Source: Paraburkholderia ginsengiterrae
GTDB lineage: Bacteria; Pseudomonadota; Gammaproteobacteria; Burkholderiales; Burkholderiaceae
DNA: 64,000 nt
Direction of reading: 5' to 3'
Assembly: GCF_001645125.1 (NCBI RefSeq)
Contig: NZ_LXKA01000371.1
Location: 62,001-126,000, forward strand
The notes under the pieces were generated by a model that worked only from the letters and a program-made list of their open reading frames with translations, was not told the origin of the DNA and did no database searches. The position numbers were made by a program, and so were the translations under genes. Below, one piece after another: positions 36,309 to 44,604 of the stretch (positions are counted from its first letter, which is position 1; each line of letters begins with the position of its first letter).

Positions 36309-38318
36309 ATGAGTACATCGAGATTTCGAGCAGGAGTGCGTGTCATAATCGATGGCATAGATGGGACTCTATTTAGAAAGCTCGACGACGATACGTGGCA
36401 GATCGAGGACGACCGCACAAGGCGAATCCGTGAATACAGACAAGGTGACCTTCTTGCGCTGTATCAATCTGGAAAGCTTGTGTTCGCCGTCCGCCCAGAA
36501 GGAAATTCTCGGCGCCGCTATCTCCCTGAGGCTCACGCTGACAAGGCAGCGTGGGATATCGCAAAAATACGGCGCAGATATGTTCTAGCCGTGATGGATA
36601 TGCCAAGCCTGGGACAGCAAACCAGGGATTTGATACATCGGACATGGGAGAAGCTGAAAAACAAGCCAGCGAAATGTCCATCGGAGGTAACCGTTTGGCG
36701 TTGGAAGCTCCGCTACCTTAATGCCGGGAGGGATATCCGTGCACTACTTCCGGCCAAGGCACTCAGGGGCAATAGAAAGGAACGCTATCCGGATGAAGTT
36801 CTCACATTCGTCGCAGAATCTATTGAAGACATCTATCTGACTTCGGAGAGAAAAACAATCCAGGACACTCTCGATGAAGCACTGGATAGGGTTATCAAAG
36901 AGAACAAGCTTCGACCGAGCTCTCAGCAACTGCCCTTGCCTACGTTCCGTCTCGTTGCACGTGCGATCGCCAGGATTCCCGAATTCGACCGCTATGTGGC
37001 CCGTTATGGCCGTACTGCCGCGGAAAAACGCTTCCGGGCAGTCCTGCATCATCACGTGACCGGCGCCCCCCTGGATCGCGCACAAATAGACCATACGCCA
37101 CTTGATCTGATTGTAGTTGACGATGAGTCGCTGCTCCCGCTGGGACGACCGTATGTAACAGCGTGTCTGGACTGTGCCACACGTTGTGTACTCGGCTTGC
37201 ATATCAGCTTCGAACCCCCTAGCCACCTAACTGTGGCCCGCTGTCTGCAACATGCTTTTATGCCGAAAACGTCGCTCATTCAATCATATCCAGAAGTCAA
37301 GAATGCATGGATAGCTTACGGTGTCATGAGCCAGCTAGATGTAGACAATGGTCTCGAATTTCATAGTGACAGTTTCGAAAATGGATGCTATTCGTCGGGT
37401 ATCGAAATTAACTATTCACCACGCAAAAAAGCGTGGTTCAAGGGAAAGATCGAGCGATTCCTGAAGACATTTAATGAGAACGTTTCTCACGGAATACCGG
37501 GAACAACATTCAGAAATATTCTCGAAAAGGACGACTACGATCCAACAAAATTCGCGGTTGTGCGGTGGAGTACCCTCAAGAAAATTTCGCATATCTGGGT
37601 GGTCGATGTATATCACCAAAAAATACACCGATCGCTGGGCGTACCACCCGCGATCAAATGGGCTTCCAGTATTCGCCAGGAAGACATCCCTCTCCCCGAC
37701 GACCCGAAATCACTCAATTTCATCTTCGGAAAGTGCGATGAGCGGACCTTGTCTCATAAGGGAATTGAACTTCACGGCCTCTTCTACAACTCCGTAGAAC
37801 TCACCTACCTGCGACGAAGGCTCGGCGACAGCCTTCGTGTAGAAGTGCGCATCGACACATCGAACCTGGGACATATTGTTGTACTCGCACCAGACAAGGC
37901 AGAAATGTACGACGTACCTTGTCTTCGTATCGACTATGCGGCTTCGCTGTCGCTATATCAACATAGAATTTGCAAGCGATTCGCCAACAGGCACCTTGAA
38001 AACTACTCTCCGGAAGGATGGCTAGAAGCAAAATCCCTGATCCGGAAGATTGTAGAGGAAGAAATCTTTCATAAAAAACGTCGGACGCGCTCGAAGGCGG
38101 CACGTTTCAGAAACATGGATGCCACCGAGTCGTCCACTGCTGAACGCGTTCCGCAGACACCAGCCCTTCCAGTTTCCTCAAGCAGTGCTGCTGACGACTT
38201 TGATAGCTCTCTTCAGGATGACGTTGCCCCCACTCCGGATACGCACCCGGCATCAACCTCCAACCCGTCGCCACGGCGGATTACCCCAAGGTACCGCGAC
38301 CGCGGACCGTCAGAATGA
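36309..38318 (+). CDS. tnsB: TnsB-type DDE transposase
   Basis: 669 residues. Rve-type integrase core with an intact triad: Asp261 (QIDHTPLD), Asp346 (QLDVDNGLEFHS) and Glu382 (FKGKIERFLKTFNE), with 35 residues between the last two. N-terminal DNA-binding helices precede it, a Mu-type C-terminal barrel follows, and the tail (residues ~610-669) is Ser/Pro/Thr-rich, probably for contact with TnsC. It cuts and joins the 3' ends and should bind the ATTTCANTTTATGG repeats at 41779-41902. It begins 10 bp after tnsA and overlaps tnsC by 4 bp. Confidence 0.93.
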   Translation: MSTSRFRAGVRVIIDGIDGTLFRKLDDDTWQIEDDRTRRIREYRQGDLLALYQSGKLVFAVRPEGNSRRRYLPEAHADKAAWDIAKIRRRYVLAVMDMPSLGQQTRDLIHRTWEKLKNKPAKCPSEVTVWRWKLRYLNAGRDIRALLPAKALRGNRKERYPDEVLTFVAESIEDIYLTSERKTIQDTLDEALDRVIKENKLRPSSQQLPLPTFRLVARAIARIPEFDRYVARYGRTAAEKRFRAVLHHHVTGAPLDRAQIDHTPLDLIVVDDESLLPLGRPYVTACLDCATRCVLGLHISFEPPSHLTVARCLQHAFMPKTSLIQSYPEVKNAWIAYGVMSQLDVDNGLEFHSDSFENGCYSSGIEINYSPRKKAWFKGKIERFLKTFNENVSHGIPGTTFRNILEKDDYDPTKFAVVRWSTLKKISHIWVVDVYHQKIHRSLGVPPAIKWASSIRQEDIPLPDDPKSLNFIFGKCDERTLSHKGIELHGLFYNSVELTYLRRRLGDSLRVEVRIDTSNLGHIVVLAPDKAEMYDVPCLRIDYAASLSLYQHRICKRFANRHLENYSPEGWLEAKSLIRKIVEEEIFHKKRRTRSKAARFRNMDATESSTAERVPQTPALPVSSSSAADDFDSSLQDDVAPTPDTHPASTSNPSPRRITPRYRDRGPSE

Positions 38319-39367
38319 ACCTAAGACTATCCACGAGAAAAAAGATGAAAAAACAGAAGCCACCCATTAGCCTGATCGAAGACACTCTGGTGCCACATCA
38401 GCCGTTTGAAAACGCGACGAGTCGTCTCGAACAATGCTTCGCATTTTCACACAGCAAAAGGGAGCCAATATGTATTGCGGTCGTAGGCGAATCGCGCACC
38501 GGAAAAAGCCGCGTCCTTACAGAGTTTTCCGACGCGCATCCAATTACACGCAGTGAGGAGGGACTGCACATTCCTATCCTCTGTGTCACTGCACCGTCCA
38601 AACCAACGGTGAAAGGCCTGGCCGAAACGATGCTCGAAGGCATGCAGGATCAAACATTGAATAGTGGAACGGAAAATTATAAAACGCGAAGACTGGTTCG
38701 CTTGATGAAGGAATGCGGCACATTGATGATCTTAATTGACGAGTTCCAACATTTCGTCGACAAAGCTTCAGACAGAGTAATCTACGATGCCGCAGACTGG
38801 CTAAAAACGCTAGTTGACAAATTGCGTTGTGTGCTGGTCGTCGCAGGCTTACCCTCGTCCGTTGGAATCCTAACCCAGAACGAGCAGTTTCAAGGGCGTT
38901 TCTATGCTCCGGTTCATATGCCGAGATTTGACTGGAAGATTGAAGCCCACCGGGATGAATTCATCGCCATTCTCGGTGCATTTCATGAATCAATGAGCAG
39001 ATATTTCGATTTACCGAAGCTGGATGATAGAGGCATGGCTTTTCGATGCTACTGTGGTTCCGGCGGCCTCATTGGCTATGTGACGAAGTTCCTGAGGCAG
39101 GTCGTCTGGAATGCGATCGATGGAGGCAAGGAGACAATCACGCTGGCCGATCTTGCCGCTGCGCAAGATCAGGCAATATGGGCAGAAGAGGGGCGCACCG
39201 ATCTGTTGAATCCGTTTTCGAGGTCGTTCCGTCCCACTCCCAACGATCAGCTTCTATCAGCCGCCCATACTATTGGAAAATCCGTTGAACCACCCCCAAA
39301 GAGCAGAAGAGGCGCCACTGGCCGCTCCAAGCGCATGACGAGCCGCGAGGCACTGAGCGCCACATGA
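38315..39367 (+). CDS. tnsC: TnsC/TniB-type AAA+ ATPase
   Basis: 350 residues. Walker A GESRTGKS (58-65), Walker B LMILIDE (137-143) and a sensor-type segment VVAGLPSS. The ATG overlaps tnsB's stop (ATGA), though an internal Met11 is a possible start. TnsC filaments link the target selector TniQ to the TnsB transposase. The basic C-terminus (SRRGATGRSKR) may contact DNA or TnsA. It overlaps tniQ by 4 bp. Confidence 0.93.
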   Translation: MNLRLSTRKKMKKQKPPISLIEDTLVPHQPFENATSRLEQCFAFSHSKREPICIAVVGESRTGKSRVLTEFSDAHPITRSEEGLHIPILCVTAPSKPTVKGLAETMLEGMQDQTLNSGTENYKTRRLVRLMKECGTLMILIDEFQHFVDKASDRVIYDAADWLKTLVDKLRCVLVVAGLPSSVGILTQNEQFQGRFYAPVHMPRFDWKIEAHRDEFIAILGAFHESMSRYFDLPKLDDRGMAFRCYCGSGGLIGYVTKFLRQVVWNAIDGGKETITLADLAAAQDQAIWAEEGRTDLLNPFSRSFRPTPNDQLLSAAHTIGKSVEPPPKSRRGATGRSKRMTSREALSAT

Positions 39368-41652
39368 TGCTCGTACGCACGCCTTTTCACGCGCCAACCG
39401 AAAGCCTGCTCGGCTATGCGCTGCGCGTGTCCGAGACAAACGGATATGAAACGCCGTGGCATATCCTCAAACTCGCTGGAATTGAGCAGGGGGCAATGAC
39501 GAATGCGGGTTTCCCTGTGGCGAAACTTGCAGCCATTCTGGGCCGGCGTCCGGAAGCGCTTCGCAACATCGCGTATATGATGCCCGTCGGTCGCCAGACG
39601 AGCTTCGTAATCCTTGAACATCAGCTTGGTGGCAGCCTCACTACCAGCCCTTTGAGATTACAACGTCCTGCACTGTGTCCGGAATGCGTATCTGATCGAG
39701 GATTCATAGAAGCCTTCTTTGATCTGAGTCTCGCCGTTGCTTGCCCCGTGCATGGGCGGGAGTTGCTATCTCAATGCGAGCGTTGCGGGAATCGACTGAC
39801 ACACTTTCGTCCCGGATTGCTCATCTGCAGATGTAGCGCATCTTTAGCGGAGCAGATCCGACCTACCGTAAGTGAGCGGATCATTGCACTGATGGCCGTT
39901 CTGAAGGCCAATCTCGAGCGCGTTGAACTCTCATCAACCACGCCAGTAGCAGGCTTCCCGACTGGCCAGTTGCTAAGCATGCCGCTGCGCTCATTGCTGA
40001 CGCACCTTCCGAAATTCGGCCGCTTCAATCGTGCGACCTACGCGCCAGATTCACTGGAGTTTATTGATGGCGCCGCAGAGGCTCTTGAGGATTGGCCTCA
40101 CGGCTTCCATCGGTTTCTCGACCTACACGGCCAGAGCAAGGAGGCTCCCTCATTTCATAAGCGCTTCGAGCAGTTCTCCGAACTGTTCTTCGGCGCACCA
40201 GAAACGCGCATGAAATTTAACTGGCTGCATTCCGAGTTTCTCCAGTTCGGACTGGCACACGAAAAGCGATCGTACGTAGATCCGAGAGCCATACCTGATC
40301 GCTCTCATGAACGCAGGCGCATCCCGTTGAGAGAGTTTTCAAGACGTACCGGCCACGACATACGCTCACTTGAAGCATGGCATCAGAGAGGATCTCTGGA
40401 TATTATCAGTGTAGGAGCCGGGACGAACCGGCGGTACGTCGTCGATACCGAATCGATTACTTTGCCGCCTCGACCGCAAAGAAATGAGATTCTCGGAGAG
40501 CGCCAGGCAGCCGCCTGGATAGGAATCCCAGTGAGTGTCCTCGAGCGCTTACGGGATCTGGGCCAGTTCCCTATGCGTCACCATCTTTCATTCCGATATG
40601 GCTATCATCGGGCTGATCTGATGGCGTTCAGGGAGCGACTGATCGATCGTAGCCCGCTCATCGCACACGCGGCTTTACCCGATCAGATGATCAGCCTGAG
40701 TCAGATATTGCGCACGTTACGGCTCCATAGTGTGGAGCATAAGGCGCAACTTCTTATCGGCTACCTGAACGGTGAGCTGTCGTCTTTGGGCAGAACAGGC
40801 GACACCCTGGGTGAAATCTTCTTTGACAGAGAGCGAGTCATGGCACTCGCAGAAGCAAGCCGCGCTGTCATTGCCGAAGGCGCACTTACACAGAGGCAGG
40901 CCGCTCAAGCGATTGGGTGCGACGTTCAGGTAATAAGCGGCTTGCTCCATGAAAAATACCTCAAGAACGTGACGAGAGGTAAGTCGGTCCACATTGATGC
41001 AGATTCGGTCGAGCGGTTCGCCCAGAGCTACGTACCGCTCGCCAGATGCGCTGCCGACTGGGCGTCGAGTTCGCGGCATCTGAAACAGATCTGCCGTCAA
41101 GCACGAATCAAAGTACTCGAAATTGCACATTACGAAAACGGCAAGTCTCCTTTCATCAAACGCCGCGATTCTCAGCTTTTGCATCAAGCATTCAACGACG
41201 ATAACCGCGCCAGATCTGCTGGGACGCCAAAAGAAACGAAACCAAACCCCGTCGACCAACTCCGCGCATATCTTCAGAATCTCACAGACAACGGGCAACC
41301 CCTGCCATGGCGAGGCGGCCTGCCTAACAAAATCGCAGTCGCGAGAGCGTGCGGTTTCGATCGCGACGTGTTCTACACCAATCCAGAAGCAATCGAACTT
41401 TTTCGCGCTTTTGTGTGCAAGGAACGTGATCGACGAGTAGTTGCAGGCGACTTCACGGATCGCCCCGTAGTCCGATTGCGGAGCTACCTGGAACAGTTGA
41501 AACAAAGCGGCGAGTCGCTTCCCACGTGTTACGGAAGGCCAAACAAGAGCGTCATCGCCAGGAACGCTGGCGTCGACCGCGACCTCTTTCATCGCAGCAT
41601 TGAAGCAGCGAGGATGCTGGAGACGTTCGTGAACCCGAACCGGCGTAGATAG
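39364..41652 (+). CDS. tniQ: TniQ/TnsD-type target-selection protein with C-terminal tandem repeat
   Basis: 762 residues, far longer than the ~400-residue TniQ of CRISPR-associated Tn7 elements, hence TnsD-like. The N-terminal TniQ domain carries zinc-finger positions Cys105-x2-Cys108, Cys127-x2-His130, Cys138-x2-Cys141 and Cys155-x-Cys157. The middle has at least two helix-turn-helix-like stretches (PLREFSRRTGHDIRSLEAW and LTQRQAAQAIGCDVQVISGL). The end has two ~60-residue repeats (about 629-688 and 701-758) sharing LRxYLxxL, LPxxxGxPNK and GxDRDxF. A long DNA-reading C-terminus suits recognition of one fixed chromosomal site, probably the hydroxyacid dehydrogenase gene beside the right end. 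Confidence 0.88.
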   Translation: MMLVRTPFHAPTESLLGYALRVSETNGYETPWHILKLAGIEQGAMTNAGFPVAKLAAILGRRPEALRNIAYMMPVGRQTSFVILEHQLGGSLTTSPLRLQRPALCPECVSDRGFIEAFFDLSLAVACPVHGRELLSQCERCGNRLTHFRPGLLICRCSASLAEQIRPTVSERIIALMAVLKANLERVELSSTTPVAGFPTGQLLSMPLRSLLTHLPKFGRFNRATYAPDSLEFIDGAAEALEDWPHGFHRFLDLHGQSKEAPSFHKRFEQFSELFFGAPETRMKFNWLHSEFLQFGLAHEKRSYVDPRAIPDRSHERRRIPLREFSRRTGHDIRSLEAWHQRGSLDIISVGAGTNRRYVVDTESITLPPRPQRNEILGERQAAAWIGIPVSVLERLRDLGQFPMRHHLSFRYGYHRADLMAFRERLIDRSPLIAHAALPDQMISLSQILRTLRLHSVEHKAQLLIGYLNGELSSLGRTGDTLGEIFFDRERVMALAEASRAVIAEGALTQRQAAQAIGCDVQVISGLLHEKYLKNVTRGKSVHIDADSVERFAQSYVPLARCAADWASSSRHLKQICRQARIKVLEIAHYENGKSPFIKRRDSQLLHQAFNDDNRARSAGTPKETKPNPVDQLRAYLQNLTDNGQPLPWRGGLPNKIAVARACGFDRDVFYTNPEAIELFRAFVCKERDRRVVAGDFTDRPVVRLRSYLEQLKQSGESLPTCYGRPNKSVIARNAGVDRDLFHRSIEAARMLETFVNPNRRR

Positions 41653-41740
41653 CTCCAATTTTCCGGCACTCCTACGGCGAGCAAAAGCTTGCACTACATG
41701 CAATATTCACAGTGCGGTTCGGTTATTCCGAAATCGCCGC

Positions 41741-41760
41741 GCCTTACGGGGTAAGGCTTT
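41741..41760 (+). terminator. Possible terminator of the tns operon
   Basis: GCCTTAC, a 3-nt loop and GTAAGGC form a 7-bp hairpin followed by TTT, 88 bp after the tniQ stop and before the end repeats. Short T-run, so moderate support. Confidence 0.5.
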
Positions 41761-41778
41761 GCGCCCGTTTTGGAGGAA

Positions 41779-41913
41779 ATTTCACTTTATGGGGAAAAGT
41801 GTGGTGAATATTTCACTTTATGCGGTCGGTTGATTTCAATTTATGGTGAATGGACCCATCGTAAGTCATTGATTTTATTAGAAACATCATTTCATTTTAT
41901 GGTGTAACCGACA
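41779..41913 (-). repeat. Right terminal region with four TnsB-site-like repeats
   Basis: Copies of ATTTCANTTTATGG stand at 41779-41792, 41810-41823 (last base C), 41833-41846 and 41889-41902, all in the same orientation. The outermost copy runs into the terminus, which reads 5'-TGTCGGTTACACCATAAAAT on the minus strand from 41913 inward. TGT starts and several ~14-22 bp repeats are standard for Tn7-like ends. Confidence 0.85.
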
Positions 41914-41918
41914 GCTCA
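41914..41918. other. Candidate 5-bp target duplication at the insertion point
   Basis: GCTCA directly outside the terminus. Tn7-type elements duplicate 5 bp. Here the last three bases are the reverse complement of the dehydrogenase TGA stop, so the duplication would include the stop codon. It cannot be confirmed without the left junction. Confidence 0.4.
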
Positions 41919-42848
41919 GATCGGCGTCAACACCGCTTCACCCGCGAAATGCCGCCGGGCGTTGCTCAGGAAATTCTCGACCGAGGCGGCGACCGCCTCC
42001 GGCGAGCGCCCGCCCACATGCGGCGTCAGCACGACATTGCGCAGCGCCAGCAACGCTTCCGGCGGATGCGGTTCGCCCTCATAGACGTCGAGCGCAGCGC
42101 CGGCAATCGTGCCCGCCGTGAGCGCCTGGGCGAGTGCCGCCGTGTCGAGCACACTGCCACGCGAGACGTTGACCACGAAGCCCCGTGGACCGAGCGCCTC
42201 GAACACCGTCTTGCCGATCAGATGACGCGTGCCCGCACCACCGGGCGTCGCCACCACCAGGAAATCGCTCCATTGCGCGAGCGCTGCCACGCTGTCGAAA
42301 TACCGCAGCGGCGAACCTTCACGTGGCTTGCGATTGTGATAGCCCATTTCCATGTCGAAGCCTGCGCCACGGCGCGCCACCTTGTCGCCGATATTGCCCA
42401 GCCCGACAATGCCAAGGCGTTTGCCGGCGACGTTCGGGCGCATCGGCAGCGTGTCGCGCCAGGCGCCCTTGCGCGTCTCCCGATCGAGTTGCGGCACGTC
42501 GCGCACCACCGCGAGCAGCAAGGCGAACGCGTGATCGGCCACGCAATGATCGTTGGTGCCCGCGCCGTTGACGAGCACGATGCCGCGCGCGCGGGCGTGC
42601 TCGATGGCGAGATTTTCATAACCGGCGCCCAGCGCGCTGACCAGTTCGAGTTGCGGCATGCGGTCGATTTCCGCGGCGCTCAGTCCGGTCGTGCCGTTGG
42701 TCAGCACGGCGCGAATCGTGCCGCCATGCGCGGCGACCGCGGCGGCTCGCCGGGTCGCATCGGGCGCGTAGACGACGTTGAACACGGCCTCGATACTCGC
42801 GCGGCTTGCATCGGTTAGCGGAATCAGAACCAGCAGGGATGGCGTCAT
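41916..42848 (-). CDS. D-isomer-specific 2-hydroxyacid dehydrogenase
   Basis: 310 residues. NAD(P)-binding GIVGLGNIGDKVAR, the catalytic Arg in NVSRGSVLDT, Glu in the DVYEGEP region and His in LTPHVGGRS are all present. It reduces glyoxylate/hydroxypyruvate-type 2-oxoacids. GC-rich core-type sequence. Its stop codon lies 2 bp from the Tn7-like terminus, and the complete C-terminus (EAVLTPI) is retained, so the insertion left the protein intact, as with glmS and Tn7. Confidence 0.9.
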   Translation of the reverse strand: MTPSLLVLIPLTDASRASIEAVFNVVYAPDATRRAAAVAAHGGTIRAVLTNGTTGLSAAEIDRMPQLELVSALGAGYENLAIEHARARGIVLVNGAGTNDHCVADHAFALLLAVVRDVPQLDRETRKGAWRDTLPMRPNVAGKRLGIVGLGNIGDKVARRGAGFDMEMGYHNRKPREGSPLRYFDSVAALAQWSDFLVVATPGGAGTRHLIGKTVFEALGPRGFVVNVSRGSVLDTAALAQALTAGTIAGAALDVYEGEPHPPEALLALRNVVLTPHVGGRSPEAVAASVENFLSNARRHFAGEAVLTPI

Positions 42849-43113
42849 GTGTGTGGCGGCGTCGGCGGGCTGAACGGGTTGCGGGTCAGTGTAGCAAGGC
42901 TCTGAAAGACGTGCCGGCCGACGCCCCTGCCGCGCGCGGTCCGCATGCCGCAGCGCACGCCGCCAAACGCGGCCTGACGCGGCTCAAGTCCATCCCCGCC
43001 CGGCCGTTATCGTGTTGGATAGTCCGGCGCAACGATCATGCGCATCCGGTCTTTCTTTTCGGCCACAGCGCGACCCGCCTTAGAATAGCCGTACTTCCGA
43101 CCCCGAGAACACC

Positions 43114-44598
43114 ATGCTGGACATTCCCCCAAGCGCCCCCGCCCTCGCCAACGACGATTCCGAGATGTTCGAACTCGCGCCCGTCTCGCTCTGGCTCGAG
43201 GACTTCAGCGGCGTACGCGCACTGTTCGACGCATGGCGCGAAGAAGGCATTACCGATCTGCGTGCCCACTTCGCCGCCAATCCGGGCTGTGTTGCGGACT
43301 GCGCGCACAGCATCCGGGTCATCAAGGTCAATCAGAAGACGCTGACGCAATTCGAGGCGGCCGATTTCGAGGCGCTCAACGACAATCTCGCCTCGGTATT
43401 CCGCGACGACATGCTCAAGACGCACCTCGAAGAGCTATGTCAGTTGTGGGCGGGGCAATCGCACTTCACGAGCCAGACGGTCAACTACACGCTCGGCGGA
43501 CGGCGGCTCGACGTGCTGCTCAAGGGCGCCGTGCTGCCCGGCCACGAAGCGCGCTGGGACCGCGTGCTGGTGTCCGTCGAGGACATCACCGAGATGGAAA
43601 AGGCGCGGCAGCGCGTGACGCTCGCGGAACAGTATGTGCGCGGCCTGTTCGAGCATTCGCCGGTGTCGCTCTGGGTGGAGGATTTCAGCGCGGTCAAGCG
43701 CCTGCTCGACGAAGCGCGCTCGGCCGGCATCAACGATTTCCGCGTGTTTACCGACGTGCATCCCGAGTTTGTCGAGCGCTGCATGCAGGAAATCCACGTG
43801 CTCGACGTGAACCAGCACACGCTCGACATGTTTGCGGCGAAAGACAAGAAGACACTGCTATCGCATCTCGCCGACGTGTTCCGCGACGATATGCGTCCGC
43901 ATTTCCGCGAGCAGCTGATCGATCTTTGGGACGGCAAACTGTTCCAGCAGCGCGAAGTGCTCAACTATTCGCTCGACGGTAGCGAGGTGCACGTGCACCT
44001 GCAATTCTCCGTGCTGCCGGGTCACGAAAACAATTGGGATCTGGTGCTGGTCGCGCTCACCGATATCACCGCGCGCAAGAAGGCCGAAGCGTACCTCGAA
44101 TTCCTCGGCAAGCATGACGTGCTGACCAAGCTGCGCAACCGCTCCTTCTATATGGACGAGCTGAACCGCCTGGAGCGCAAGGGTCCGTGGCCGGTGACGA
44201 TCATCATGGCCGACCTGAACGGCTTGAAGCGCGTGAACGACCAGCTTGGCCACGCGGCGGGCGACGCGCTCCTGCGCCGCGCCGGTGAAGTGCTCGCCAA
44301 GGCGACCGAGACGCCGTTTCACGCGGCCCGCATTGGCGGCGATGAATTCGCGATCCTCATGCCCGATACGGATGAACGCGGCGGCACCGCGATGATCGAA
44401 GCGATCCACCAGCTGGTGGAGATGAACAACCAGTTTTATCCCGGTTCGCCGCTGAGTTTCTCGATGGGCGCCGCGACCTGCCAGCGCGGCGACCGGCTCG
44501 AAGCGGGCGTGCAGCGTGCCGATCTGCTGATGTACGAAGAAAAACGCGCGCACTACACGAACCAGCCGGTGAGCCAGGGCGACGCGGCCGGCGGCTGA
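43114..44598 (+). CDS. Diguanylate cyclase with two related PAS sensors
   Basis: 494 residues. Two PAS-like modules are tandem duplicates (residues ~20-165 and ~180-325): both have SPVSLW/APVSLW-xEDFS, then VFRDDM, then NYxL and VLPGHExxWD. The GGDEF domain follows (ARIGGDEFAIL) with the intact active-site motif, so it can make c-di-GMP. The RxxD inhibitory site expected just upstream is ETPF here, so product inhibition is probably absent. No membrane segment, so it is a cytoplasmic sensor. Confidence 0.9.
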   Translation: MLDIPPSAPALANDDSEMFELAPVSLWLEDFSGVRALFDAWREEGITDLRAHFAANPGCVADCAHSIRVIKVNQKTLTQFEAADFEALNDNLASVFRDDMLKTHLEELCQLWAGQSHFTSQTVNYTLGGRRLDVLLKGAVLPGHEARWDRVLVSVEDITEMEKARQRVTLAEQYVRGLFEHSPVSLWVEDFSAVKRLLDEARSAGINDFRVFTDVHPEFVERCMQEIHVLDVNQHTLDMFAAKDKKTLLSHLADVFRDDMRPHFREQLIDLWDGKLFQQREVLNYSLDGSEVHVHLQFSVLPGHENNWDLVLVALTDITARKKAEAYLEFLGKHDVLTKLRNRSFYMDELNRLERKGPWPVTIIMADLNGLKRVNDQLGHAAGDALLRRAGEVLAKATETPFHAARIGGDEFAILMPDTDERGGTAMIEAIHQLVEMNNQFYPGSPLSFSMGAATCQRGDRLEAGVQRADLLMYEEKRAHYTNQPVSQGDAAGG

Positions 44599-44604
44599 AG
44601 CGGT

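Larger units (their letters stand above)
35543..41913 (+). mobile_element. Tn7-like transposition module with its right end
   Basis: tnsA-tnsB-tnsC-tniQ read as one unit and are followed by four end-type repeats and a TGT-starting terminus (minus strand) at 41913. Beyond it the sequence changes at once to compact GC-rich core genes. No cas genes are in the window. No matching left end was found to the left, so only the right limit is defined here; the element may include much or all of the catabolic island, or its left end may have been lost when the IS3 copy landed beside tnsA. Confidence 0.85.

Noticed and set aside
35543-41913. CRISPR-associated transposon (CAST)
   Set aside because: The tns genes are Tn7-like, but there is no cas gene and no repeat-spacer array in the window, and the TniQ is long and TnsD-like.
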